Positions 1-7,174 are shown, counted from the stretch's first letter. The stretch: DNA of 10,728 nt from Lachnospiraceae bacterium (GCA_003488965.1 DNJW01000219.1:1-10728), one strand, 5' to 3'. The notes: generated by a model from the sequence alone, not told the origin. Translations and numbers: made by a program.

Positions 1-4
1 TTAG

Positions 5-33
5 TTGAACTATCTCAAATAATATATTAGAAT
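5..33 (+). promoter_or_regulatory. Candidate sigma-A promoter for the AlbA_2-domain gene
   Basis: A TTGAAC -35 element (5-10, 4/6 to consensus) is followed after exactly 17 nt by a TAGAAT -10 element (28-33, 5/6). Transcription would start near position 40, giving a leader of only about 19 nt that begins at the AGGAGG ribosome binding site (41-46). The region is very AT-rich, so chance matches are possible, but the 17-nt spacing and position just upstream of the gene support it. Confidence 0.5.
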
Positions 34-58
34 ATAAAAAAGGAGGCGTGAATCAAAA

Positions 59-1501
59 ATGACATCTGAAGAATTCAATGATTTATTAAATCAAATTCAA
101 AAAATAAAATGTGAAACACAAACCTTGGAATTAAAAAGCGCCGGTGCAGGGTGTCCGAAACGTCTCTATGATACCTTGTCCAGTTTTTCTAATCAGGATG
201 ATGGCGGAATCATTGTTTTTGGAATTAATGAACAGAATAATTATGCGGAAGCCGGCGTGTATGACGCACAGGATTTGCAGAAGAAAGTGAATGAACAATG
301 CCTGCAGATGGAACCTATTGTCCGTCCCCTGATGACTGTTGCGGAAAAAGACAGCAAGAATTTTGTGGCGGCGGAAATTCCAGGAATGGATCTGGCGGAG
401 CGCCCCTGCTATTATAAAGGGCAGGGCAGGCTTAAAGGAGCCTTTACCCGCATCGGAGACAGCGACGAACCGATGACAGAGTATGAAATTTATAGCTATG
501 AGGCTTTTCGTAAGAAATATCAGGATGATATCCGCACTATACAGCGTGCAGCCTTGTCCTCCTTGAACAAAGAGAAAATGGAGGAATATATCCGCAAATT
601 GCAGATAGGAAAACCAAACCTCTCGCATCTGCCGGAAAAAGAGATTTATGAATTGATGAGTATTGTCCGGGACGGTGAAGTGACATTAAGCGCAGCCTTG
701 CTTTTCGGATTGTACCCACAGGCATATTTCCCGCAATTATGCATCACCGCTGTTGTAATACCCGGAAATGAGATGGGCAGCGTCGGTATAACAGGGGAAC
801 GTTTTCTGGACAACGAGCGTATAGAAGGCAGTATTCCCGAAATGCTGGAACGTGCGCTTCAATTCGTGCGCCGGAATATGAAGACAAAAACGATTATTCG
901 TTCTGACAGCGGCAGGCGGGAAGACCGGACGGATTATCCCATGACAGCAGTCAGGGAAGCCCTCATCAACGCATTGGTGCATCGGGACTACAGTATGTAT
1001 ACAGAAGGGATGCCCATACAGATTCTGATGTTTGAAGACCGTATGGAAATCCATAATCCTGGCGGGATATACGGAAGGCTCAGAATAGACCAGTTAGGAA
1101 AAATGCAGCCGGATACAAGAAATCCGGTACTGGCCGCCGCGCTGGAGGTTTTGGGCATAACAGAGAACAGGTATTCAGGTATTCCGACCATACGGCGTGA
1201 ATTCGCGGAATACGGCATGCGGGAGCCGGAGTTTTCCAGTGGAAGAGGACACTTTGCCGTTACATTCTACAAGGAAGCTAGGAGAATTACCAATATGCTT
1301 CAAGACAGCGCTTCCGATGTCTATAATCTGCTTGCCTTTTGCCGGACGCCCCGGACACGGAAAGAAATCTGCGATTATCTGGGGCTTTCTTCCATATCTT
1401 ATGCAATACAGATTTATATCATGCCGTTGGTGGAACAAGGGCTGATTAAACTGACTATCCCGGATAAACCCAAGAGTCCAAAACAGCTATATTATAGCTG
1501 A
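59..1501 (+). CDS. AlbA_2 (Schlafen-type) domain protein with RecG-like GHKL ATP-binding domain
   Basis: Predicted cytoplasmic nucleic-acid-binding and ATP-binding protein of the family often annotated 'ATP-binding protein' or 'putative transcriptional regulator/RecG-like helicase'; it is not a true RecG helicase. The 480-residue product has an N-terminal AlbA_2 domain (about 18-140) with the typical ELKS (24-27), SFSNQDDGGIIVFGI (42-56) and RIGDSDEPM (131-139) segments. A GHKL-like HATPase_c_4 region (about 295-385) shows an N-box REALINALVHRDYS (299-312) and a G-box EIHNPGG (330-336). The C-terminal 60 residues (about 418-480) look like a winged helix, with RKEICDYLGLS (434-444) as the helix-turn-helix part. 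The ATG at 59 is preceded by AGGAGG (41-46), with a rather long 12-nt spacing. The gene appears monocistronic: a promoter lies in front and a hairpin behind. Molecular role is unproven; members are found as regulators and in accessory or defence-like settings. Confidence 0.85.
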   Translation: MTSEEFNDLLNQIQKIKCETQTLELKSAGAGCPKRLYDTLSSFSNQDDGGIIVFGINEQNNYAEAGVYDAQDLQKKVNEQCLQMEPIVRPLMTVAEKDSKNFVAAEIPGMDLAERPCYYKGQGRLKGAFTRIGDSDEPMTEYEIYSYEAFRKKYQDDIRTIQRAALSSLNKEKMEEYIRKLQIGKPNLSHLPEKEIYELMSIVRDGEVTLSAALLFGLYPQAYFPQLCITAVVIPGNEMGSVGITGERFLDNERIEGSIPEMLERALQFVRRNMKTKTIIRSDSGRREDRTDYPMTAVREALINALVHRDYSMYTEGMPIQILMFEDRMEIHNPGGIYGRLRIDQLGKMQPDTRNPVLAAALEVLGITENRYSGIPTIRREFAEYGMREPEFSSGRGHFAVTFYKEARRITNMLQDSASDVYNLLAFCRTPRTRKEICDYLGLSSISYAIQIYIMPLVEQGLIKLTIPDKPKSPKQLYYS

Positions 1502-1507
1502 TTTTGA

Positions 1508-1554
1508 GTTACTGTCCACTTGTATCAGAAACCGAGTGGACAGTAACAATTTTT
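1508..1554 (+). terminator. Probable rho-independent terminator after the AlbA_2 gene
   Basis: A perfect 13-bp inverted repeat (arms 1508-1520 and 1535-1547) encloses a 14-nt loop and is followed by AA and then five T residues (1550-1554). It begins 6 nt after the TGA stop at 1499-1501. Stem plus T-run and placement suit intrinsic termination. The loop is larger than usual and the stem only moderately GC-rich, so it could instead be the end of a small repeat element. Confidence 0.55.
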
Positions 1555-1934
1555 AATCCTATTGTAAATTTCATTGGTTTCGTTACAGTTGATTCCCAAA
1601 GTGAAATCATGTATACTGATTTTACGGACAGTGAAAATATCCTGGTGGTATGGGCGGCGGATGTGGATTCCAGCCAGTGTATTGAAGATGGAGGATATAT
1701 CAGCGAAATAGGGGAATGGGACATTATGTCCAGAAGCTGGTACAGTCAGGTGCTTACGGAAAAGAGAACAATTGTAACAGAGGCGTATGGGAACAGTTCT
1801 GCCGGTGAGATGGTAGCCGGCATTGTATCATCTCCATTGCAGACAGGCAGATGGAAAGTCTGACAGAGGTAGAAAAGGGACTGAACCAGATATTCAATGT
1901 AGTAAATGGCATGATAGAATTTTTCCATATATAG
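1555..1934 (+). pseudogene. Remnant of a Cache-domain methyl-accepting chemotaxis receptor
   Basis: One frame (frame of 1504, stop at 1861-1863) encodes a stretch without a credible start codon that reads like the membrane-distal part of a dCache sensor: VDSQSEIMY, then AADVDSS, then WDIMSRSWY, then a TEAYGNSSAGEMVAGIVSSP-type ending, matching the usual 'W-D-[IV]-x-x-R-x-W-[YF] ... T-E-x-Y ... G-x-M-V' pattern. In the +1-shifted frame, from about 1839 to the TAG at 1932-1934, the translation continues as ADRQMESLTEVEKGLNQIF and so on. That resembles the piece of an MCP signalling domain that normally precedes 'NSATAEE'. The transmembrane, HAMP and methylation regions between them are absent, as are the N-terminus and the C-terminus. 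I read this as an internal deletion in a former chemoreceptor, not a working gene. Family recognition is from motif memory only. Confidence 0.65.
1912..1920 (+). promoter_or_regulatory. Weak candidate extended -10 promoter before the first GT2 gene
   Basis: TGATAGAAT (1912-1920) fits an extended -10 element (TGn followed by TAGAAT). The -35 region (TTCAAT, 1893-1898) is poor. It lies inside the chemoreceptor remnant, 28 nt before the chosen GT2 start, which would give a short leader containing the AGGAG at 1933-1937. After the terminator-like hairpin at 1508-1554 some promoter is needed here, but this match could be chance. Confidence 0.3.
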
Positions 1935-1948
1935 GAGTGTGCAATGAG

Positions 1949-2959
1949 ATGCAGGATTTAATCAGTGTAATCGTACCGGTTTATAATATTCAGGACTGTC
2001 TGCCAAGATGCGTGGAATCTATCCGGAGACAGACCTATTCAAATCTGGAAATCCTATTAGTAGATGACGGCTCCGATGACGGAACGGAGAAGCTGGTGGA
2101 TGAACTGGCGGCAATGGATGAAAGAATCCGGGTATTCCATAAGGCCAACGGAGGCTCTTCTTCTGCAAGGAATCTGGGGATAGAAAAGGCATCAGGGAGA
2201 TATCTGGGCTTTGTGGACAGCGATGATTATATCGAGCCTCAGATGTATGAAAAACTGATGGAATGTATCCGGCGGGAAAAGGTGCGTATGGCACAAATTT
2301 CCAGAGATGAAATTGATGAAGCGGGAAACCGTCTTCCGAATGTGTGCGAACCGCCGGAAAAGGCTTATGTCTGCAAAGGCGAGAGCTTTATGCGGGAACT
2401 GCTGCTTCATAAAGGGGACTGCTCTTACTGTACGAAGCTGACAGAACGGAAATTATTTGAAAAATACAGGTTTCCAGAAGGCGTTTTGAATGAGGATTTT
2501 CACCTTCTGGTGGAAATGCTGGGAGAAATAGAAGGAATTGCGGTTTTGCCTGAGCAGTATTACCATGTATTTTACCGGACAGGAAGCAATACACGGAAGA
2601 AATCAAAGGAAGAATTTTCCCGTGTTTTTATGGATATTGTGGATAATGCAGATATGGCGGAGAAGATTGTAAGGGAAAGATATCCTGCTTTAAAGGAAGA
2701 GGCGGTCCGTTTCGGTCTATATCAAAGGCTGGATTATATGTTGCATATTCCAGTGGGAAAAATGGTGAACACGGATACTTTTTACTGCTCGGTAAAGCGT
2801 TATCTAAGAAAACATGTAAAAGACATTGTGGGAAATCCTTTTTTAAGCGGTAAAAATAAGCGGTATCTTTTCTTGTTTACAGCAGCTCCTAAAACCGTGC
2901 GCCAGATACATGGGTGGAAGATGAGGATGAAAAACGGACATTCTTTCAGTTGGTTATAG
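1949..2959 (+). CDS. Family 2 glycosyltransferase (GT-A fold)
   Basis: Predicted cytoplasmic or membrane-associated transferase that moves a sugar from a nucleotide-sugar donor onto a growing glycan; donor and acceptor cannot be read from sequence. The 336-residue product shows the GT2 N-terminal pattern ISVIVPVYN (5-13), the nucleotide-binding VDDGSDDGT (38-46), NGGSSSARNLGIEKASG (67-83), the metal-binding DSDDY (90-94) and a NEDF segment (181-184) where the catalytic base is usually found. No transmembrane segments are evident; the C-terminal 80 residues are basic. I chose the ATG at 1949: it follows AGGAG (1933-1937) and the protein then begins, as GT2 proteins do, just before the first beta strand. 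An upstream in-frame extension to 1823 only translates chemoreceptor remnant sequence out of frame. The next gene follows after 64 nt. Confidence 0.88.
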   Translation: MQDLISVIVPVYNIQDCLPRCVESIRRQTYSNLEILLVDDGSDDGTEKLVDELAAMDERIRVFHKANGGSSSARNLGIEKASGRYLGFVDSDDYIEPQMYEKLMECIRREKVRMAQISRDEIDEAGNRLPNVCEPPEKAYVCKGESFMRELLLHKGDCSYCTKLTERKLFEKYRFPEGVLNEDFHLLVEMLGEIEGIAVLPEQYYHVFYRTGSNTRKKSKEEFSRVFMDIVDNADMAEKIVRERYPALKEEAVRFGLYQRLDYMLHIPVGKMVNTDTFYCSVKRYLRKHVKDIVGNPFLSGKNKRYLFLFTAAPKTVRQIHGWKMRMKNGHSFSWL

Positions 2960-2989
2960 TAAACGAAATTTCTAATGTCATTTACTATA
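2955..2989 (+). repeat. Imperfect 12-bp inverted repeat at the end of the GT2 gene
   Basis: Arms 2955-2966 and 2978-2989 pair at 11 of 12 positions (nine consecutive pairs TATAGTAAA/TTTACTATA, one mismatch, then two pairs) around an 11-nt loop. The left arm contains the GT2 stop codon (2957-2959). The stem is AT-rich and has no T-run after it, so it is a poor terminator. It may be a small dispersed repeat or an mRNA processing or stability hairpin. Confidence 0.45.
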
Positions 2990-3023
2990 GATAATTGCAG
3001 AAAATAAGGTGGCGGGAAGAGGT

Positions 3024-4703
3024 ATGGAAAAAAACGGAAATGGAAGGGAAGACGGGGATATCTGCGGAATAAAAGCGGTGAATCATGGGAAAAAGCGGCT
3101 TTGGCTGGCAGCATTTTTGGGTTTGCTGTGTCTGCAGGTTTTATTGTTGATTTATTATGGGAATAGAAAAGCGGGATTTCATGAGGATGAGTATTATTCC
3201 TATTATTCCACAAACCGCACCGCGGGACTGTTTGAACCGGATAGGGAGTGGGAAGACAGGGAACTTTTCCGGAATGAATTTGTTGTGCTGCCTGGAGAAG
3301 GATTCCGTTACCGTCAGGTTTCCTTGGTGCAGTCGTGGGATGTTCATCCGCCTTTTTTCTATTTTATTCTTCATACGGCATGCTCCTTGTTTCCGGGAGT
3401 GTTCAGCAAATGGCTGGGAATCGGTGTCAATATCATTGCTTTCTGTATCAATTTTCTGCTGTTATCTTGGCTTTCCTATATGGTGACGAAAAAAAATAAA
3501 TGGCTGACATTTGCAGTGATGGCAGTATATGGATATAATGCGGTGATTATTTCAGGAGTAATGTTTATAAGGATGTACGAATGGCTGACCGTGTTTGTGA
3601 TGCTTTGCGCCTGCCTCCATGTCAGGGCTGTCATGAAAAGGGATATGGGTTGGAAAAAATTTCTTCTTCCCTTGATGGCGGCTAATTATTTCGGTTTTTT
3701 GACACAATATTATTATATTATTTTTCTTGTATTTATGGCAGCAGGGTTTGGGTTATGGATGCTATGGAAGGAAAGAAACCTGAAAAAGTGCATAGCATAC
3801 GGCACTGCCTGCGGATGCTCCCTGATGCTGGCGGTCGTCAGCTATCCGGCGTGTCTTTCCCATATTTTCCGGGGATATAGGGGAACCGGGGCTGCTTCCG
3901 AATTTTTGAATGCGGAAAATACTGCCGGACGCCTTGGTTTTTTCGGCGGACTTGTGAATGAATATCTGTTTAGCGGCGGACTTTGGTTCTGGATGCTTTT
4001 AATTGCTGTTCTGGCATGTGCAGTAATATTGAAGCGAAGGAAAACGGGAGATAGAAAAACAATTTGCAGCCCATATGCGGAGATGACGCCGTATGTTCTG
4101 CTTCTGACTGCATCCTGCGGATATTTTTTTACGGTATCTAAGACCGCCCTGCTGCTTTATGAAACCTCCAACAGATACCAGCTTCCTATATACGGAGTTT
4201 TGCTTCTGCTGGTGATGACAGCTGTATACGGGCTTTGGAACCGGCTGTTGGATGTCTGGGGCGGGAATTGGAAAAAAGGGAAAGAAAGAATTAGGCGGAT
4301 AGGAAGTATTTTTCTGATTTTGTTTTTTTTTATAGGGGATATTTACGAACTGGCGGCGGGGAAAGTGATTTTTCTTTACGAAGAGGACAGGCTGAATGTG
4401 GAGTATGCCAGGGAGAATCAACATGTGCCGGTTATTGTCTTATATAACGATGCAACCCCCTATCACGTCTGGTGGTGTGCTCAGGAACTGATGCAGTACG
4501 ATAGGATTTATTTTGCAAGCCAGGGGAATCCGGAAAAAATCGAGGACGAAATTATTTGCGGCAGCCGCAAGGTGATTGTGTATGCGGCGGATTATGATAC
4601 ACAGGAGGAAAGTCTCAGGATGATTCAGGAAAGCAATCCGGCACTTAAGATGCACAGGCTGGTCGGGCAGAAGGGGCTTTGGAGTGTGTATGAGTTTGAG
4701 TAG
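3024..4703 (+). CDS. Polytopic GT-C membrane glycosyltransferase (GT39/PMT_2-like)
   Basis: Predicted integral membrane enzyme that would transfer a sugar from a polyprenyl-phosphate donor onto a glycan or protein on the outer face of the membrane. The 559-residue product has a first membrane helix at about 26-45, followed directly by the loop FHEDEYYSYY (52-61); the acidic D/E pair after helix 1 is the GT-C catalytic signature. DVHPPFFYFILH (106-117) matches the family's 'HPPLYY' segment, and RMYEW (183-187) and NRYQLPIY (383-390) are also typical. Further helices are likely at about 131-153, 159-181, 186-203, 212-249, 256-277, 317-336, 355-375, 387-405 and 426-443. Residues 445-559 form a soluble tail. 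ATG 3024 is preferred, with GGGAAG at 3014-3019; a GTG at 3009 would add five residues but lacks a spaced ribosome site. A run of nine T lies at 4323-4331. Confidence 0.82.
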   Translation: MEKNGNGREDGDICGIKAVNHGKKRLWLAAFLGLLCLQVLLLIYYGNRKAGFHEDEYYSYYSTNRTAGLFEPDREWEDRELFRNEFVVLPGEGFRYRQVSLVQSWDVHPPFFYFILHTACSLFPGVFSKWLGIGVNIIAFCINFLLLSWLSYMVTKKNKWLTFAVMAVYGYNAVIISGVMFIRMYEWLTVFVMLCACLHVRAVMKRDMGWKKFLLPLMAANYFGFLTQYYYIIFLVFMAAGFGLWMLWKERNLKKCIAYGTACGCSLMLAVVSYPACLSHIFRGYRGTGAASEFLNAENTAGRLGFFGGLVNEYLFSGGLWFWMLLIAVLACAVILKRRKTGDRKTICSPYAEMTPYVLLLTASCGYFFTVSKTALLLYETSNRYQLPIYGVLLLLVMTAVYGLWNRLLDVWGGNWKKGKERIRRIGSIFLILFFFIGDIYELAAGKVIFLYEEDRLNVEYARENQHVPVIVLYNDATPYHVWWCAQELMQYDRIYFASQGNPEKIEDEIICGSRKVIVYAADYDTQEESLRMIQESNPALKMHRLVGQKGLWSVYEFE

Positions 4704-4742
4704 GGAATAGATGAATAAAACATGGTTTTTTAGGAAGCTTTA

Positions 4743-4751
4743 TGTTATACT
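4743..4751 (+). promoter_or_regulatory. Candidate extended -10 promoter for the pse gene run
   Basis: TGTTATACT (4743-4751) is an extended -10 element: TG, one base, then TATACT (5/6 to consensus). No good -35 is seen (TGGTTT at 4723-4728 is the correctly spaced hexamer), as is common for extended -10 promoters. It lies in the 92-nt gap after the membrane glycosyltransferase and would yield a leader of roughly 35-40 nt before pseB. Confidence 0.4.
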
Positions 4752-4795
4752 GTGCGTTGAAGACAGAAAATGGAAAAAATGTTGGAGGAAAATCA

Positions 4796-5791
4796 ATGTT
4801 AAATAATAAAACAATTTTAATTACCGGAGGAACAGGGTCTTTCGGAAAGTGTTTCACGAAATATGTGCTGGAACATTACGAACCGAAAAAAATCATTATT
4901 TATTCCAGAGATGAATTTAAGCAGTTCCTAATGGCAAATGAATTTAAGGAATATGAAAGCAAGCTAAGGTTCTTTATCGGAGATGTGCGGGATAAGGACA
5001 GGCTGAAAAGAGCATTGGAAGGTGTGGACTATGTGGTACATGCGGCGGCATTAAAACAAGTTCCGGCTTGCGAGTACAACCCCAATGAGGCCATTAAAAC
5101 GAATATTCATGGGGCGCAGAATGTAATCGATGCGGCTTTGGATTCCAATGTGAAAAGGGTAGTGGCATTGTCTACGGATAAGGCTGTGAATCCGGTGAAT
5201 CTTTATGGGGGGACAAAGCTGGTGTCGGACAAGCTGTTTGTGGCTGCCAATGCGTATACAGGAACAAAGGATATTAATTTTTCTATTGTAAGGTATGGAA
5301 ATGTGGCAGGAAGCCGTGGGTCAGTCATTCCGTTTTTCCATAATATCATTAAAAACGGCGGGAAGGAGCTGCCGATTACGGATTACCGGATGACCAGATT
5401 CTGGATTAGTCTGACCCAGGGTGTGGAACTGGTGATTAAGGCATTGGAGGAAGCTACTGGAGGGGAAACCTTTATCAGCAAAATTCCTTCTTTTAAAATC
5501 ACGGATTTAGCGCAGGCAATGCTTCCGGGCTGCGAAATGCCGGAGGTTGGTATCCGTCCAGGAGAGAAGCTTCATGAAATTATGGTTACAACGGAGGACT
5601 CCGCTACGACTTATGAATACGACAAGCATTTTATTGTTTATCCGCAGATGGTCTGGAACAATAAGCAGCAGCCTGATTTAAGCGGGAAGAAAGTGGAAGA
5701 GGGATTTTCCTACAGCTCCGGCAGCAATGACCAGTGGCTTTCTGTTGAGGAGATTAAGGAGCTGCTAAAGAAGGTAGATTTGGAGAAGTAA
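4796..5791 (+). CDS. pseB: UDP-N-acetylglucosamine 4,6-dehydratase (inverting), PseB/FlaA1 type
   Basis: First step of pseudaminic acid synthesis: converts UDP-GlcNAc to the 4-keto-6-deoxy-L-arabino sugar in the cytoplasm, using tightly bound NADP. The 331-residue product is a short extended-SDR protein of normal PseB length. Visible motifs are the Rossmann TGGTGSFG (10-17), IGDVRDKDRL (61-70), VHAAALKQVPACEYNP (81-96) and the catalytic STDKAVNPVNLYGGTK (126-141). The latter holds Asp128 and Lys129 (the TDK pair of inverting dehydratases) and the YxxxK pair Tyr137/Lys141. RYGNVAGSRGSVIPFF (166-181) and PITDYRMTRFW (193-203) complete the family pattern. ATG 4796 is chosen because GGAGG (4784-4788) stands 7 nt before it and the protein then begins at its first beta strand; an in-frame ATG at 4742 overlaps the promoter-like site. 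CapD/CapE-type dehydratases are relatives, but pseC and pseG nearby favour PseB. Confidence 0.92.
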   Translation: MLNNKTILITGGTGSFGKCFTKYVLEHYEPKKIIIYSRDEFKQFLMANEFKEYESKLRFFIGDVRDKDRLKRALEGVDYVVHAAALKQVPACEYNPNEAIKTNIHGAQNVIDAALDSNVKRVVALSTDKAVNPVNLYGGTKLVSDKLFVAANAYTGTKDINFSIVRYGNVAGSRGSVIPFFHNIIKNGGKELPITDYRMTRFWISLTQGVELVIKALEEATGGETFISKIPSFKITDLAQAMLPGCEMPEVGIRPGEKLHEIMVTTEDSATTYEYDKHFIVYPQMVWNNKQQPDLSGKKVEEGFSYSSGSNDQWLSVEEIKELLKKVDLEK

Positions 5792-5819
5792 AAGATAATG
5801 GCGAAGATTTAAGCTGTGG

Positions 5820-5892
5820 GAAGATTCTGACAATATATTCTGTGTAAAGCTAATATGCCGGACATTTCACGGAATATATTGTCAGAATCTTC
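5820..5892. repeat. Perfect 21-bp inverted repeat (long hairpin) between pseB and pseC
   Basis: Arms 5820-5840 and 5872-5892 are exact reverse complements over 21 nt. The stem can be prolonged inward by a U-G pair (5841/5871) and three pairs (5842-5844 with 5868-5870), leaving a loop of about 23 nt. No T-run follows on either strand, so it does not look like an intrinsic terminator. It fills most of the 160-nt pseB-pseC gap, far longer than the 8-nt and 31-nt gaps elsewhere in the run. It may be a dispersed palindromic/MITE-like repeat or an mRNA stability or processing hairpin. Confidence 0.75.
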
Positions 5893-5910
5893 AGCCAATT
5901 TAATGATTTC

Positions 5911-5929
5911 GCAATTGACTGAGAATTGC
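5911..5929. repeat. Small hairpin just upstream of the pseC ribosome site
   Basis: GCAATT (5911-5916) and AATTGC (5924-5929) form a 6-bp stem with a 7-nt loop. It ends 10 nt before the AAGGAG of pseC (5940-5945). Together with the 21-bp repeat it may be one end of a single intergenic repeat unit (about 5813-5930). On its own it is weak. Confidence 0.3.
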
Positions 5930-5951
5930 CAATGAAGAAAAGGAGCGGAGT

Positions 5952-7166
5952 ATGGCGGTTGGTATGGATAAAGGGAAACCGGCGGTTTGCGGGGGGACGC
6001 CGGTAAGGGATAAAAAAATATTTTATGGGCATCAGTACATTGATGAAGCGGATATCCAGGCGGTGGCCGATGTGATGAGGAGCGATTATCTGACTTGCGG
6101 ACCTAAAATCGGGGAATTGGAAAAGAAATTATGCGAATTAACCGGAGCGAAATATGCGGTAGTGTGCAGCAATGGAACGGCGGCCCTGCATATTGCCTGT
6201 CTGGCAGCAGGAGTGGGACCGGGGGATGAGGTGATTACGACGCCGGTCACTTTTGCGGCATCGGCGAACTGTGCTCTGTATTGCGGCGCAAAACCGGTAT
6301 TTGCGGATATCCGCAGCGATACCTATAATATCAGTCCTAATTCGGTGAAGGAAAGGATAAGCGGAAAAACAAAGGCGGTGGTGGCAGTGGATTTCACCGG
6401 ACAGTCGGCGGAACTGGACGAGCTGCTTACCCTCTGCCGGGAAAAGAAGCTGGTGCTTATCGAGGACGGAGCCCATGTAATCGGCACAAAATACAAAGGC
6501 AGGGCAAACGGTTCCATTGCAGATATGACAACCTTCAGTTTTCACCCGGTGAAAACCGTAACCGGCGGCGAGGGAGGGGCAGTGCTGACGGACAGTGAAG
6601 AATATTTTGAAAAACTGCTGCTGTACCGCTCCCATGGAATTACGAGGAAGGAAGAGCTGATGGAAAATGAGCCGGACGGAAGCTGGTATTATGAGCAGAT
6701 TGCTTTAGGGTATAATTACCGGATGACAGATATGCAGGCGGCGCTGATTATCAGCCAGCTGGACAAGCTTCCTATGTTTTCGGCAAGAAGGAAGGAGATT
6801 GTGGCAAGATATAATGAAGCTTTTTCCAAACTGCCCCAGCTTGCTTTGCAAAGGGAAATACCGGAATCGGATACTACAAGGCATCTGTATATTCTCCGTC
6901 TGGTGCCGGAAATGCTGGAAATAGGGAGAAAAGAATTTTTTGACGCATTGGAGGCGGAAAATGTATGCTGTAACGTACATTACATTCCGGTGTATTACTT
7001 CCCTTATTATCAGAAACTGGGCTATAAGAAAGGTATCTGCCCGAATGCGGAAAAATTGTATGAGGAGATTATTACGCTTCCGCTTTATTATGCCATGACG
7101 GATGAGGATGTGGAAGACGTTATTGCTGCAGTAACGAAGATTGCAGAATATTACGGTAAAAAATAG
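5952..7166 (+). CDS. pseC: UDP-4-amino-4,6-dideoxy-N-acetyl-beta-L-altrosamine transaminase (PseC)
   Basis: Second step of the pseudaminic acid route: a PLP enzyme of the DegT/DnrJ/EryC1/StrS family that aminates C4 of the PseB product, with glutamate as donor. The 404-residue product (family about 370-400) shows GHQYIDEADI (26-35), the phosphate-binding CSNGTAALH (72-80), PVTFAASANCALYCGAKPVF (98-117), the PLP-ring aspartate in LIEDGAHVIG (169-178, Asp172) and the Schiff-base lysine in TFSFHPVKTVTGGEGG (194-209, Lys201). YNYRMTDMQAALIISQL and the C-terminal HYIPVYYFPYYQKLG segment are typical of PseC specifically. The ATG at 5952 follows AAGGAG (5940-5945) with 6-nt spacing. The next gene begins 8 nt after the stop. 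A generic DegT aminotransferase of another amino-sugar path is possible but less likely with pseB and pseG present. Confidence 0.92.
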   Translation: MAVGMDKGKPAVCGGTPVRDKKIFYGHQYIDEADIQAVADVMRSDYLTCGPKIGELEKKLCELTGAKYAVVCSNGTAALHIACLAAGVGPGDEVITTPVTFAASANCALYCGAKPVFADIRSDTYNISPNSVKERISGKTKAVVAVDFTGQSAELDELLTLCREKKLVLIEDGAHVIGTKYKGRANGSIADMTTFSFHPVKTVTGGEGGAVLTDSEEYFEKLLLYRSHGITRKEELMENEPDGSWYYEQIALGYNYRMTDMQAALIISQLDKLPMFSARRKEIVARYNEAFSKLPQLALQREIPESDTTRHLYILRLVPEMLEIGRKEFFDALEAENVCCNVHYIPVYYFPYYQKLGYKKGICPNAEKLYEEIITLPLYYAMTDEDVEDVIAAVTKIAEYYGKK

Positions 7167-7174
7167 GGGGCTTT

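Noticed and set aside
131..628. Long minus-strand ORFs, such as this one and 6138-6635
   Set aside because: They are antisense to well-supported genes, lack ribosome sites and encode proteins without recognisable family features.
1823..1948. Upstream in-frame extension of the first GT2 gene to 1823
   Set aside because: The added residues are the chemoreceptor remnant read out of frame, and ATG 1949 has an AGGAG and begins at the family's usual first strand.
3009..3023. GTG start at 3009 for the membrane glycosyltransferase
   Set aside because: No properly spaced ribosome site; ATG 3024 has GGGAAG upstream and still includes the whole first helix.
4742..4795. ATG 4742 as start of pseB
   Set aside because: It overlaps a promoter-like extended -10 site, whereas ATG 4796 has a strong GGAGG and gives the normal protein length.
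5820..5892. Invertible promoter switch bounded by the 21-bp repeats
   Set aside because: Only 31 nt lie between the arms, too little for a typical invertible promoter, and no promoter or recombinase gene is visible in the window.
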